Source: Azorinus chamasolen
Taxonomy: Eukaryota; Mollusca; Bivalvia; Cardiida; Solecurtidae
DNA length: 64,000 nucleotides
Direction of reading: 5' to 3'
NCBI GenBank assembly: GCA_963576725.1
Contig: OY755237.1
Location: forward strand, 64,209,423-64,273,422
Below are positions 1 to 11,941 of the stretch, one piece after another. The position numbers and the translations under genes are program-made. The stretch's first letter is position 1, and each line of letters starts with the position of its first letter. The notes under the pieces are model-generated. The model was not told the origin of the DNA. It saw nothing but the letters and a program-made list of their open reading frames with translations, and made no database searches.

Positions 1-300
1 GTTGCTATTTCTTACATGAATATTGCTGGAGAAAATGGTTAACACTCTTGGTAGGATATCTAAATTTTATGTATTTCCATATATTTATAACTTAATTAAA
101 AGATCTGGGTTTGATTGTATGTATATTTCGATTAGGTTGTTTTAGTCTTTTGATTTGTATATAAGTATAGTGTGTTGCCTTTTTTGTAGATAAACCTAGT
201 TTTATTAGAACGTATTTACGTATTATCTCATTGCATGTTAAGTGAATTGTTGTGTACAAAAATTAAATTTAGCTGTGTGGAAGTAAATATTTATTTCTCT

Positions 301-546
301 TTAACCCTTTACTCCATGAATATTCAGGTAAAAATAATGACATCATGAATATTAATTAGATTATTTTTTATAATGGCACATGAAGACAAGCATTTTGGGT
401 CATGACAGAAACTGTAAAATCATATCTATATTACCTCATAAGCAAACAGAGCAGAACCTGATCAGAGGACTCCTATAGGAGCCGCCAGATCTAGATCTAC
501 AGTTTGCAAAGGGATTAACAGGTGTATCTATAGAGTAAAGGGTTAA
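301..546 (+). repeat. Type A TTAA element, complete, core 442-507
   Basis: Ends TTAACCCTTTACTCCATG and AGAGTAAAGGGTTAA. A left flank of about 140 bp carries repeated ATGAATATT motifs. Then comes the type A hairpin core (GCAAACAGAGCAGA... to ...CAGTTTGC, centre ACTCCTATAGGAGC) and a short right flank. The long flank at left defines + orientation here. Confidence 0.85.
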
Positions 547-742
547 TCCTTTCCTTCAATAAATCTGCTGAAAAGGAGCATTTACTAGAGAAAAGTAAAA
601 TGTTAGAATTGTATGGTTTTGAAACCATTGTAATAAATGGAGCATTTGCTCCATAGGAGCAAATGCTCTATTTATAACAATGGTTTCAAAATGTGACTAT
701 TACAGAGGCGTAGAAAGGCGTATTTATGGAGGAAAGGGTTAA
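543..742 (+). repeat. Type B TTAA element, core 621-687
   Basis: Abuts the previous element and shares its TTAA. The core is GAAACCATTG...CAATGGTTTC, a near-perfect palindrome centred GCTCCATAGGAGC. It ends in GGAGGAAAGGGTTAA. Confidence 0.85.
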
Positions 743-937
743 TTAGATTAATTTGATATAATAGCACGTGGACACAAGCAGTTTTAACTAAGGCAGAAAC
801 TATAGAATCATATCTGTATCATATCATAAGCAAACAGAGCAGACCCTGATCAGATGGCTCCTATAGGAGCCATCTGATCTGGGTCTACTCTGTTTGCAAA
901 AGCATAGAAAGGCATATTCATGGAGGAAAGGGTTTAG
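743..937 (+). repeat. Type A element lacking its left end, core 830-897
   Basis: Resumes inside the A left flank (AATTAGATTAATTTG...) directly after the B element, so B probably landed in an A copy. The 68-bp core has arms GCAGACCCTGATC and GATCTGGGTCTACTC. They pair perfectly except at the two positions that mark type A. Confidence 0.8.
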
Positions 938-990
938 TGAGAAATGAATGCGAGTTAGTATGGTTTTATAATGTATTATTTCATTGTCAG

Positions 991-1163
991 GAGGTACAGA
1001 AACGCCTGGAAGATGCCAAGAAGGGTATAGACAAGGTGGATCGAGACAAGGAGGAGGTGTTTCAACAGTGCGATCCAGATGAGCGACAGAGGATCCGTAG
1101 CCTGCTACAAGCCCTTCATACCTCCTGGCAGGAGATCAACGAGGCCTACACAGACAGACACAG
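991..1163 (+). CDS. DMD: Dystrophin exon equivalent to human DMD exon 43
   Basis: First of twelve exons of the dystrophin/utrophin ortholog, the rod-shaped cytoskeletal protein linking F-actin to the dystroglycan complex at the muscle membrane. The exon encodes 57 codons plus two bases, starting EVQKRLEDAKK and ending in SWQEINEAYTDRH, the end of a spectrin repeat (conserved Trp of helix C). It is bounded by ATTGTCAG and GTAAAG. Its 173 bp and phase-2 end match human exon 43. The last two bases (AG) join the first base of the next exon to make Arg. The match to human dystrophin is recalled, not computed. Spectrin repeats also occur in MACF1, nesprin and spectrin, but the exon series and the hinge-3 region downstream fit only dystrophin/utrophin. 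In vertebrates, repeats 16-17 around these exons bind nNOS; whether that holds here is unknown. Confidence 0.93.
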
Positions 1164-1193
1164 GTAAAGCAGATGACCTTAACCTTTGTCTGT

Positions 1194-1401
1194 ACAGTAA
1201 AACCCCTCTAAACTGGACATTCAATTTAGTATAAATATTGGTCTTGGAGACAGGTGGCAGATTAGTGCAGGGTGAAAGTCATGCAGAAAGCTCCTTAGAG
1301 GAGCTTACTGCATGACTTTTATCCTACATTAAGCAGCCACCTGCCTAAAAGTATCTGAATTCTTCTCTTCTAGCATTCCGGTTTAGAGGAGTTCTACTGT
1401 A
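1194..1401. repeat. Type F palindromic element with pogo-like ends
   Basis: Terminal inverted repeats TACAGTAAAACCCCTCTAAA and TTTAGAGGAGTTCTACTGTA flank a core with CATGCAGAAAGCTCC pairing to GGAGCTTACTGCATG. The CAGTAAAACCTC start and TA at the ends resemble Tc1/mariner-pogo non-autonomous elements (inference). Confidence 0.8.
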
Positions 1402-1470
1402 GTATGATAAAACCTCTTGAAAGTGACCACACGAGTCTACTTTTCAGTCTTTAAGACAACTGATATAGAG

Positions 1471-1606
1471 AATAATAGGTTAGTGCCGTAGATGGGACGC
1501 TTTATCCGACGAGGGGAGAAAACGTTGAGGCGAGGCTTGCCGAGCCTCAACTGTTTTCTCTCCGAGTCGGATAAAGGCGTCCCATCTACGGCACTAACCT
1601 ATTATT
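1471..1606. repeat. Type J long palindrome, single copy in the window
   Basis: A 136-bp hairpin, more GC-rich than its surroundings. It starts AATAATAGGTTAGTGCCG and ends with the complement CGGCACTAACCTATTATT. The stem runs through GATGGGACGC...GCGTCCCATC to a centre near GAGGCTTGCCGAGCCTC. No TTAA end and no A/B-type core. Confidence 0.85.
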
Positions 1607-1607
1607 C

Positions 1608-2472
1608 GATTTATCCAGTCAATATAGTTAAATGCCTTTTTTATAGACTCATAACACTCTTGAAATAATTTACATTGAAAATGCAGTTTTTCGATCAACG
1701 GATCCCTCCCTTTTCACTTCCATTTAGACGTAAATAGATCTAATGAGCTACCGCAGAGGAATATAGTTTCGATACTTGTATTACTAGAAGGGAAACGTGG
1801 TTGAATTTGAAAAATAAGATGATTTGAATCGAGGGTCGATAAGTTATTTCAAACAGACATGATCTATATTCTTTGGTCAAATTCGAGTTACGTAGTCTCG
1901 GTTTCTATTTTTAGATTCTACCTAACGTCACTCAGAAATCGATGGAACTGAACAGGCTATATTTAGGTTTATGACTATCACCGCCCCTGTAAGAGTTTAT
2001 CAATCAAATAATCATGAGAGTGAAAAGAAAACATTTACTATTTATCTGTCAATCTTCCAGGTTTGATTTTATCAAAATCGGGTTTTGCCAACGGTGGATT
2101 AAATTAATAAAAGTGATAAATCAACGTCATTTTGTATGTGGCCTCAGTGGCGTAATCGGTAAGGACGACGTCTCTAGAGAGATTAGAATTAGTTTTTGTA
2201 GGATCAGGCGCGGGTTCGAATCCAGCTGTAGCCAATTATTTTTATTTTTCCCATTTGAATAATTCTTCTGGTGACCAAATAGATCTGTTAGATCTATTCC
2301 ATCAATATGTTTATGAATATTTATAGAAAACTAAAATAGTTCCATGGTTATAGAATCATTACGCTTATCTACTAACCTAATAAACCTTCCACTACCGGAA
2401 GTAACCAAATAAACCTAAGTTTATTTGCACCCCCTTTATTATGTCACTAGAGAAGCCTGGTGACTGGATAAA
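1608..2472. mobile_element. Possible DNA element of about 0.86 kb with short terminal inverted repeats
   Basis: GATTTATCCAGTCA at the left and TGACTGGATAAAAC at the right form short inverted termini. The interior is AT-rich, has no coding signal and contains the tRNA-like sequence at 2140. The J palindrome abuts its left end, so the two may be one unit. Support is only 12-14 bp at each end. Confidence 0.35.
2140..2233 (+). ncRNA. tRNA-like sequence with pol III A and B boxes (SINE head or tRNA relic)
   Basis: TGGCGTAATCGG matches the A-box pattern and GGTTCGAATCC is a perfect B box, 65 nt apart. The ends (GGCCTCA...TGTAGCC) pair at about five of seven acceptor positions. The 94-nt span is too long for an ordinary tRNA without an intron or a long variable arm. 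No good anticodon stem was found, so a SINE promoter head or a decayed tRNA is likelier than a working tRNA gene. Confidence 0.45.
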
Positions 2473-2740
2473 ACTTAACCTTTGGTCTAATGGGCAAAGC
2501 AGATGACCTTCACCTTGGTTAAACCTCTGTTAACCCTTCCCAGTTTAACCCATAGCCCGCCAGTCAAAACTATAGTGGCATTTGTAAACAGTGTAGACAC
2601 AGATGAGAGAGCTCCTATAGGAGCTTTCTCATCTGAGTCTGCACTGATTGCCATGGAAAATCCATGCCTGCATGCTCTATGCATTTGCCTAGGAAATTCA
2701 TTTCAACATAATTATCCTGTATTTGTAAAGATTTCCCTAA

Positions 2741-2954
2741 TTAACTCTTTGCACGCTAGCGGCGAAACTGCAATTACCTATGCAAACAGTTTTGATCCAG
2801 ATGAGACGCCGCATAATGCGGCGTCTCATCAGGATCCAAACTGTTTGTGATCTTGACCATATTTTTGCAAAGAAATGAGAGAAAGTTTATTTTAAGAATT
2901 GAAGTAGACGACAATTGTTGCAGACGAAAAATTACTTAGCGTGCAAAGAGTTAA
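2741..2954 (+). repeat. Type D TTAA element, complete, core 2782-2848
   Basis: Ends TTAACTCTTTGCACGCTA and TAGCGTGCAAAGAGTTAA are perfect inverted repeats with TTAA. The 67-bp core carries TTGATCCAGATGAGACGCCG and its complement around a CATAATG centre. D arms resemble E and A arms (GCAAACAG, CAGATGAGA) but the centre differs. Confidence 0.87.
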
Positions 2955-3411
2955 TAATCAAAGAGTGTAGAGTAATAAAAATATGTGATGGGCTAAAGGG
3001 TAATAATCATGTAAGGATAATGACATCAGGAATATTTATTAGCTGTATTTTTATGGTGGTATATGTACTGTAGAATCAGATCTATATTATACCATAAGCA
3101 AACAGAGGAGACCCTGATCTGGGTCTACTATGTTTGCAAATGCATGAAACGGCGTTTACATGGAGGAAAGGGTTAAGTGACCACTCAAGTGTCTACTTTT
3201 CAATCTTTTAAACAACTGATAGCTTAACACTTTTACCTAACACATAAAGACACCTTTTTGCGCCTTTGCAAACAGAGTAGACCCAGATAAGATGGCTCCT
3301 ATACTGGATCCATGTCTGATCAGGGTCTGTTCTGTTTGCTTTTGACTTGATAAAGATGTGATCTTTACAATTTTTGTCAGAGCAAAACATTCGCTTGAAA
3401 AGTTGACTTAA

Positions 3412-3661
3412 TTAACCCTTTCCCTGTTCTGTGTTTATTACAAATTGCAATACCTACTGAATATTCATGGACAAAAAGGTTATAATGAAATATGGAACAT
3501 GGAGCATTGTAGCCATTTTAGAAAGTAAAGACACAGATCTTTGAAATTCTATTAGCAAACAGAGTAGACCCTGATCAGACGGCTCCTAGAGGAGCCGTCT
3601 GATCTGGGTCTACTCTGTTTGCAGATGCGTGAAAACACGTTTATATGAGGGAAAGGGTTAA
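3412..3661 (+). repeat. Type A' TTAA element, complete, core 3555-3622
   Basis: Same 68-bp core as type A but a different left flank, starting TTAACCCTTTCCCTGTTC and containing TTTATTACAAATTGCAATAC. The right end is ATGAGGGAAAGGGTTAA. The core is symmetric for CAGACGGCTCC / GGAGCCGTCTG. Confidence 0.87.
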
Positions 3662-4336
3662 ATTAAATAATGAATATTCATGAAGTAAAAGGTTAAAAAG
3701 CGGCAGTGATAGCTCACAATAAAGTCTGGAGTAACATTATAACCAATGGAAGTCCTATAGGTAGGGTCAGGCCTCTGGGGATGTTAGTTAACTTCTAATT
3801 ATGTTTACAGTTTTAATTGCACTGTTTTTAAGAGATTGTAAGTGGGTGTGTTTATATAATTATGTAGTACTTGGTCTTCAATCTGATTAAATAGGGATAC
3901 ACGCAATCCGACCAATGTCATAACCATAGAATTCTTTGAGCACTGCTGTATTAAAACCAACTTTTAGGCTTTACGTGCATATAGTGTAGAACAAGATCAG
4001 CTGTAACATTTACATTTTTTGTAACAAAAATCAGCAAAACAGGCTGTGTTTTGCAAAGCCTGAAGGTTGATGTTTAGTATAGCAGAGTTCAGTTACACCA
4101 TTTACTTCTATGCATTTGCAAACAGTAGACCCAGATCAAACAGCTTCTGTAGGAACTGTCTGATCATGGTCTGCTCTGTTTGCTAATGGAACAACATCTG
4201 CCACAGCCGAAATTTTGTGTGTTCATATGCCATATGCCATTTACAATCTTTATCAAGGCATTATTTCTTGCATGAATATTCATGAATTAACTTATTAATT
4301 AATTATAAAAGGGGACATGAGTCACCAATGTCCTTT

Positions 4337-4404
4337 GCAAACAGTGTAGACCCAGATGAGAGAGATTCTAGAGGAGCACTCTCATCAGGGTCTGCACTGT
4401 TTGT
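4337..4404 (-). repeat. Type E palindromic core, 68 bp
   Basis: GCAAACAGTGTAGACCCAGA, then GAGAG and a TTCTAGAGGAG centre, returning to TCTGCACTGTTTGT. It lies in a reversed E element running roughly 4318-4502, whose flank (AGTCCATTTGAAAATTCAGC) recurs at 28230 and 46030. Confidence 0.78.
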
Positions 4405-5821
4405 CATGTTACACTTTTCTTTAGAAGTCCTAAATATTCACCATAAGCTTGACCTGTTTGAAGTTTGGAATAGTCCATTTGAAAATTCAGCGTTGTAAGG
4501 GTTATAGAAACTTAAAAATGTTTCATGTACTGACAAGCATTAACGTTGGCTTGTGGAACTCTTGTGTATAAAGGTTTATGATGTTCCACAAAGAAACAGA
4601 TATGATTCTACAGATTTGGCCAAAGCAAAGGATTTCTTTAAAAAGTTTACATTATAAAAATCTAGTTAAAAATATTCATGATGTCATTATTTCTTACATG
4701 AATATTGAACAGGGAAAGGATTAACTTGTAGGACTTGAATGAAACTTTGTAGGATGCATCACTGCCTAAAAGACTCCTCATTATACACAGTCTTAAGCGT
4801 GCTCTATATACAGTAGAACCTGCCCTAAAATACCATTCATTTATTGAACATAATGGTCTGAAAAAAGCAGGTAACTGCTTAATGCAGGTCAAATGTAATG
4901 CAGAAAGCTCCAATAGGAGCTTTCTGCATTCATTTTGACCTGCATTAAGCTACCACCTGCCTTACAAACCCATAATTAGACTTATTTTTGATGAGCGCTT
5001 AACTCTTTGCTCCATATATACACCTTTCTATGCTTTTGCAAACAGAGGAAACCCAGATCAGACGGTTCTGTTTGCTTATGATAAAATACAGATATGATTC
5101 TACACTTTCTGCCTTGGCTAAATATGCATGTGTCCATGAGCTATAATAACAAATAAATCTAATTAATATACATGATGTCATTATTTCTTACGTGAATATT
5201 AATGGCAGAAAGGGTTTAGACATGTCCTACTGTACTACAAATTTGTTCACACAAGTTCAGTCAATTGCTTCTTGCATATTATTTTCACTATTATTGGTTA
5301 TCTGATCCAGAAATGCCGATTAAGTTATGTCAACGTTCAGATATAAAATTGCAGCAACAACCAATCTCATTCACATATTCTATTACTTGGGTGAATCGTA
5401 ATCTGTACTAGAATGAATGAAATCTTTTTAATTTTTTACGCTATTCATTTCGATGACCTGCCCATACCAGAAATTCGACACTTGATTTTTGACCGATTTC
5501 TTTGTGCCTCAAAAAATGACTTTACAATTTTGGACAAATGTCGTTTTAGGGGTTCAGCCCCGTATAATAGTTGGTAGCCAGTCAGTGCCTAGTCTCTTAT
5601 TGTTATGAATTGGTCGGACAGTTAAGAGTCATTTAAATCTTGGAGAATTGACAAACAGAGGACTTTTTCTTCTTTCTTGTTTTGGATATCTTAGTTGCTT
5701 GGAGATTAATTGGAATAGTAAAAAGAGTGTGAAACAATTGTTGGGAGATTAATTGCAATTGTAACAAGAGTGTTTAATGCTTATCCTCCTGAGAAAAAAA
5801 ATGTGTGCTCACACTCTTTAT

Positions 5822-6031
5822 TTAACCCTTTCCTCCATAAATACGCCTTTCTGCACCTCAGTAATAACGACTTCTTGAAACCATTGTGATATAGGAGCAA
5901 ATGCTCTATTTATCACAATGGTTTCAAACCACAAAATTCTAAAATTTTATTTTTCTCTAGTAAATTCTCCTTTTGGGTAGATTCATTCAAAGAGGTTGGG
6001 TCTAAAAATAGCCTATGGAGGAATGGGTTAA
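5822..6031 (-). repeat. Type B TTAA element with shortened left core arm
   Basis: TTAACCCTTTCCTCCATAAA to GGAGGAATGGGTTAA. The left core arm has lost about 12 bp before ATAGGAGC, while the right arm (GCAAATGCTCTATTTATCAC) is intact. Confidence 0.83.
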
Positions 6032-6627
6032 GCAAGTTCTACTTGTGTTTGGTTCAGTCGTTTGAGAAACTACCGACAGAGTGGCAAACAGCTTGGATCC
6101 TGATGAGACACCGAGTTACTCAGTGTCTCATCCGGGTCCATTCTGCTTGCCAACGGTGGCTCTGTCACAATTAGCATGAGTATTCATATATCAAATCTCC
6201 CTTTTTCACCAATTTGTAAAGCTAAACAAGACAATTAGGCACAATTTATATTTTTAATTAGACTGGCATTAGTAAGTAGCAAATAGTGTAGACCCTGATC
6301 AAATGGCTCCTGCAGGAGCCATTTGATCAGAGTCTGCACTATTTGTATGATTTTGTCTGTCCAAATACTTGGGTGATCAGCCGATAAGATATTTCGTTTA
6401 CTGATTAGATTGTTGGTATATAGGTACTTAGTGTTTGGACATAACATATAATTATGTGGATTGATTCTTTTTAGCATTTTTTTTTTGATTTGTATACAGA
6501 AAACCCTCTCTATATTGACAATAGAAGTTAGCAAACACAGTGCTCTTTAAAAGCAAATGGTTGCTTAATGCAGGATAAAAAATATGCAAAAAGCTCCATT
6601 TGTCTTAAGCCCGAGAATTGGACCTAT

Positions 6628-6856
6628 TTAACCCTTTCCTCCATAGGCTATTTTTGGATCCAACCACTTTGAATAAATCTACCAAAAAGGAGCATTAACT
6701 AGTGAAAAGGAAAATTTTAGAATTTTGTAGTTTGAAACCATTGTGATAAATAGACCATTTGCTCCTAAAGGAGTAAATGCTCTATTTATCACAATGGTTT
6801 CAATAGGTGAATTTTACAGAGGTGTAGAAAGGCATATTTTTGGAGGAAAGGGTTAA
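6628..6856 (+). repeat. Type B TTAA element, complete
   Basis: TTAACCCTTTCCTCCATAGG to TTTGGAGGAAAGGGTTAA. The core is GAAACCATTG...CAATGGTTTC with CTCCTAAAGGAG at its centre. Confidence 0.86.
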
Positions 6857-7249
6857 AGTGATCATTTTAGAGAGGTTTTACTGTTTAGATATTGGAGTTG
6901 ATCAAAGGTTTAACATCTTTGTGTAGCTAGATTACTATGAGAAATGAGGCAATGAACTTCACTGAAATTCTTAAACCTTTACACCATAAATACACCTTTG
7001 CAAACATAGTAGACAAAGATCAGATGGCTCCTAAAAGAGCTGTCTGATCAGGGTCTGCTCTGCTTGCTTATAATATATAATGTAGATCTGATTCAACAGT
7101 TTCCACCATGGACAAGGTTTCCTATGTTCATGTACCACTGTAAAAATTAACCTTGATTAATATTCATTATGTCGTTGTTTTCTTACATGAATATTCATGG
7201 AGTAAAGGGTTAAGCCTTTACCTGATGAAAAAGACATCATGAATATTTA

Positions 7250-7485
7250 TTAACCCATTCCCCTATATTGACACCTTTTGACGCCTCTGTAAAATTCACT
7301 TTTTGAAACCATTCTGATAAATAGAGCGTTTGCTCCATAGGAGCAAAATTTTAATGCTCTATTTATCAGAATGGTTTCAAAACTACACAATTCCAAAACA
7401 TGCCTTTTCTCAAGTAAATGCTCCTTTTTGGTATATTTTTTCAAAGAGGTTAGGTCTAAAAATAGTCTTAGTGGGAATGGGTAAA
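7250..7485 (-). repeat. Type B element nested inside a type A element
   Basis: The A left flank (CTGATGAAAAAGACATCATG) stops at 7250 and resumes after the B element with TTGAAATTTTATAATGGCAT. The A core follows at about 7566. B therefore inserted later than this A. Confidence 0.8.
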
Positions 7486-9900
7486 TTGAAATTTTATAAT
7501 GGCATATGAATACAGGAATTTTTGGCTTTGACAAAAAATGTAAAATCAGATGTATATTATTTCATGAGCAAACTGAGCTGACCCTGATCATATGGCTTCT
7601 ACAGGAGTCATCCGACCTGGATCTACTCTGTTTGTATTGGTGTGAAATGGTGTTATTATGAGGTAAACGATCAATCTTGTGCAAATTGTCCCATTGTCAA
7701 AATGGAAAATCCTGGGGAGACTTAGGTTTTATTTTCAAAAGTGGAATTTTTTATCACTGACCATACAGGTTAAAATATCTTGTTTAAAAAATATAATATC
7801 AACTTCAGAGAAATTAAAATGGCAAGCAATAAAGGCCCTGATTAGGATCCATCACTGTACATAAACACCTGATCTGGATCTACTCTGTTTGAACATTTAA
7901 TTGACCCAATTATCCCATCTTCAAAGGGCTAATGAAAATGTTGCAAGTGATGGGGAAACTTGCCTGTGGTTAAGTGACCTAATTTAGTAGTAGGGATTTG
8001 ACACATTGACCCTTTCAATGCGGAAAATGAGTCACCAGTGACTTTTGCAAACAGTGTAGACCAATTTGAGAGAGCTTCTAGAGGAGCCCTCTCACGAAGG
8101 TCTGCACTGTTTGTTATGTTATATTTTTCTTTAAAACACTTCCTGAATATTCACAGGAAGTTCAACCTGATTGAATTTTGGAATTATCCATTTGAAAATT
8201 CACTGTTGAAATGTTTAAAAGATTATTTGGTAGAATTTGGTCCATGCAATTAGGTTGATAAGGTCTTGTGCAATTTTAACCCCTTCCAAAAGCGGAATTG
8301 GCAAAGTGGAGTGTCCCATAATCATTTAAACCTTTCCTTCATATAAATGCCTTTTCATACATTTGCAAACAGAGTAGACCCTGATCAGATGGCTCCTAAA
8401 GCCCTGCATTAAGCAACTACCTACATTTTAAGAATCCTGTGTCATATGATTAAACAGCTTGGATCCTGATGAGACGGGAAACATTTTGATGGCAGTAGTA
8501 ATACTTAATGGTCAACCCTTTGTTTTAACCCATTCCCTCATACTTATGTCTTTTGATGCCCCTGTAAATGTAAATGTCACTTTATGAAACCATAATGATA
8601 AATAGAGCATTTGCTCCTGTACAGATACTCTATTTATCATTATGGTTTCAAAACTACACAATTTTTTAATTTTCCATTTTTCTAGTAAATGCTCGTTTTC
8701 AATAGATTTATTCAAAGATGTTGGATCTGAAAATAGCCTATGAGGGAATGAGTATAATAGTCCATTCAATGTGAGAAGGTATGATTTTAGAGAGGATTTT
8801 GAGTGCCAAACAATGCAGACACCGATTTTGAGTGACAAACAGCTCAGACTTTGAGCGCTCTAATCTGGGTCTACACTGTTTTTCAATGAAAGTTAGTTTG
8901 TTTCCTACAAAATTATGAAGGGTTAAGATCAAGGTTTGATTGTTTTATCCAAAGAAGTATCAATAACAGAGTTAATCAAACAGTTCCATTTGTGATGAAA
9001 ATGAGTAGATTTTCTGCTCAAGATTTAAACGTTTTTCAAGTGTTAGTCAAATCATTTTTATCATTCTAAGGGTCAAAGGTTGTTCATGATTAGCAGTTCA
9101 AAATTCAAAGGTTGAATTTAAGGATCACTTTGTGAAATTGTAATTATAGTGGACTGTGAGGTCACAACTAGGACAGTTATGGCAGAATTCAACCCTTGGA
9201 ATGTTAGAAATGACTTCACTGGCTTTTGCAAATAGTGTAGACCCAAATCAGAAGGTTCCTTAGAGAACCCAGATGACCAGGGTCTGTTCTATTTGTCAGT
9301 CAAAATCCTGTTACAAAGTTACATACTGAATAGACCATGCTATAATTGGCCATTCCAATTTGAACAAATTCAATATTCAGACCAGGGTTGGTTTCTGTTG
9401 AAATTGTGTCTTCTATGGATAACAATGCTTAAACGAGAGACAATTTAGTGTGTTTCGAGAGAGAATTTTGTGTGTTTCGGGACATCTCTTGGTGTGGTGA
9501 AAGTTTGGAAATGTTGTGAAATTGAGTGTCTAGATGTTAAAGAAATTGATATTTTTGTTAAGGATATTATTTTCCTTTCACCTAATAGAGATGCCTTTTG
9601 GTGCCTTTGTAAACAATGTAGATCCAGATTAGATGACCCCTGTAGGACCTGTCCGATCAGGGTCAGCTCTGTCTGCTTATTAAATAATGTAGATCTGACT
9701 CTACAGTTTCTACCATGGCCAAACATTTTGTCCATATATAAGCAATAGTAAGCATCAGCTAATTAATATTCGTGATGTTATTATTTCTTACATGAATATT
9801 CATTGGGTAAAGGGTTAACATTCAAAATGTTAAACCTTTCCCTATTGAACATTCATGTAAACATTAATGACATCATGAGTAGTAATTGGATTAGATTTTA

Positions 9901-10119
9901 TTAACCCATTACCTCATAGGTTATTTTTAGATCCTACCTCTTTGAATTAATCTACCGAAAAGGAGCATTTATTAGAGAAAAGGAAACTTTGAGATTTGTT
10001 TAGTTTTGAAACCATTGTGATAAATAGAGCATTTGCTCCTAATGGAGCAAATGCTCTATTTATCACAATGATTTCAGATAGAGACTTTGACAGAGGCGTC
10101 AATATGAGGGAATGGTTTG
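9901..10119 (+). repeat. Type B element nested inside another type A element
   Basis: A left flank ends GGATTAGATTTTA at 9900. B runs from TTAACCCATTACCTCATAGG to about GGGAATGGTTTG. The A flank then resumes (CATATGATATTTTAGCCATG) and leads into an A core near 10186-10253. B entered the same part of A as in the copy at 7250. Confidence 0.8.
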
Positions 10120-11941
10120 TCATTCAAACATATGATATTTTAGCCATGATAAAAAACTATAGAATCAGATCTATATTATTTCATAAGCAAACAGAGTAGA
10201 CTCTGATCAGATGGCTCCTATAGAAGCCTTCTGATTTGGGTCTACTCTGTTTGCAGAGGCATGAAAATGCATTTATATGCAGTATAGTGTTAAACCTACT
10301 TATTGGATCAAGTGTACCAATTTGTGGTCAAAGATTTTGCTGATCTGCAATTAAGTTGGATTGGATCAAAGGTGGATTAAGATTTAAGTGAAAGTTGTTG
10401 ACGATAAGGATGGCCATTTAATCTGGATTATCTTGTTCAGTGAGGGTAAATTAATTGAGCTATAGATTGGTTTGGATTATCAGTGATGCAATAATCCGGT
10501 CGAGTTACCACTTAACTTCTAGATAATATACTACTGATTAGGGACTGGAGTTACTGTTGGTTGTATGATATTATTGAAAAGTTACGGCAAGACAATGCAG
10601 TCATGGTTCAAATGATAATTATGTTTACGGTAGTGTGATAAATTTGTTAAATTTATTCATATAGAACCCTCCAGCTGGGATGTTTTATTTAAAGAAGTGA
10701 TAGTAATGAAATTCAGAATTAATTTCCAATCTTGAATCTGTTTAGAAAAGTGATTTATGATTTTCCATGGTTTTGCTCCAGGTCATATAAAAACAAGGGA
10801 AGAAATATGTCTTCTTGGGATTTGTTTGTTTTGTATTTGATTTATAATATCTGCAAAACTTGAAAAGGAATCGTCTTTATTCTACTAAGTTGAATGTAAA
10901 GTTGGAATGAACTGACATACTATTTTGAGCTGGTGACAAATCTGATCTTTACTAGGTATACAGACACCCAATCTCGCCTCTCCACCAGTTAGTACAGATA
11001 AATAAGTCAATTTGGCACCGTTTGGATAACTTTAAGTTAGAATGACAAAGTAGCAAATAGTTCAGACCTTGATCAAATGGCTCCTGAAGGAGCCATTTGA
11101 TCTTGGTCTGCACGATTTGCTTGTTTTTGTCTGTTAGATTACTTTGGGTGATAAGGGTATGTTTTTGTTCTACGGGAAATTGGATCAGGAATATCCGTAT
11201 TTGTAATTGAAATGTGAGAAGCTAAGAGTAGCTGGACAGGTCAACTGTCAAGGAATAATGTGCATTTCATATGCATGGTCAGTTGTAGACACAGGAAATC
11301 GGTGGTCAGTGTTAAGTGACCAGGTGAATTTTTATCAACTTGTCGTAGGCTAATGTTTGGACAACTAATTTGCTGGGCAGCTTGAATATATTTGTTTTTC
11401 AAAGCAAATAGACATATAAATGCCAATAGGTAATTGAGAATTTCACTAATAGCTTATAAGTTTGAGGTACATATCAAGTGGATACAATTATAGTAACTTT
11501 GTGAAACGAGGTGTATGTGGAATGAAATAATGTTATTGTGCAGAAAGAAGGATAATTTGTGAAAAGGAGAAAAATGATGCAAATGGCCAGTGCTCATTCT
11601 GGCACAACTCTGTGCAGAGATGGGACTATTCAAATCAGAAATGACCCAAAACTGATAGCGTAAGTACAGTGTTCATTTACAAATATTTTCCATTCTGATT
11701 AAAATCAGACAGATTCTACAGGAGCCATCTCATCTGAGTCTACTCTGTTTGCAAAAGTGCCAAAAAGTCATCTATATGAGGGAATGGGTGAAATAAAAGT
11801 AACAAGTAGTGTCTACACTGATGAAATTGCTCCAAAACGAGCATTTTAATTTTGGTATACACTATTTACCAAAGTTTGGTGTCTGAATATATTTAGAGTG
11901 GTAGAACTTTAAAAGATGACAATTCTGCAGAGGAAATTTTT

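Larger units (their letters stand above)
1..990. other. 3' part of dystrophin intron 42, filled by TTAA palindromic elements
   Basis: Positions 1-300 are AT-rich with nothing recognisable. From 301 to about 937 three palindromic elements abut: a complete A (301-546), a complete B (543-742) and an A lacking its left end (743-937). The exon acceptor follows at 990. Confidence 0.75.

Noticed and set aside
2140..2233. A functional tRNA gene
   Set aside because: A/B box spacing too long, imperfect acceptor stem and no convincing anticodon stem-loop.
2503..2850. A 115-codon open frame across E and D elements
   Set aside because: It runs through palindromic cores and the opposite strand is also open. 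No homology, and codon content follows the repeat sequence.
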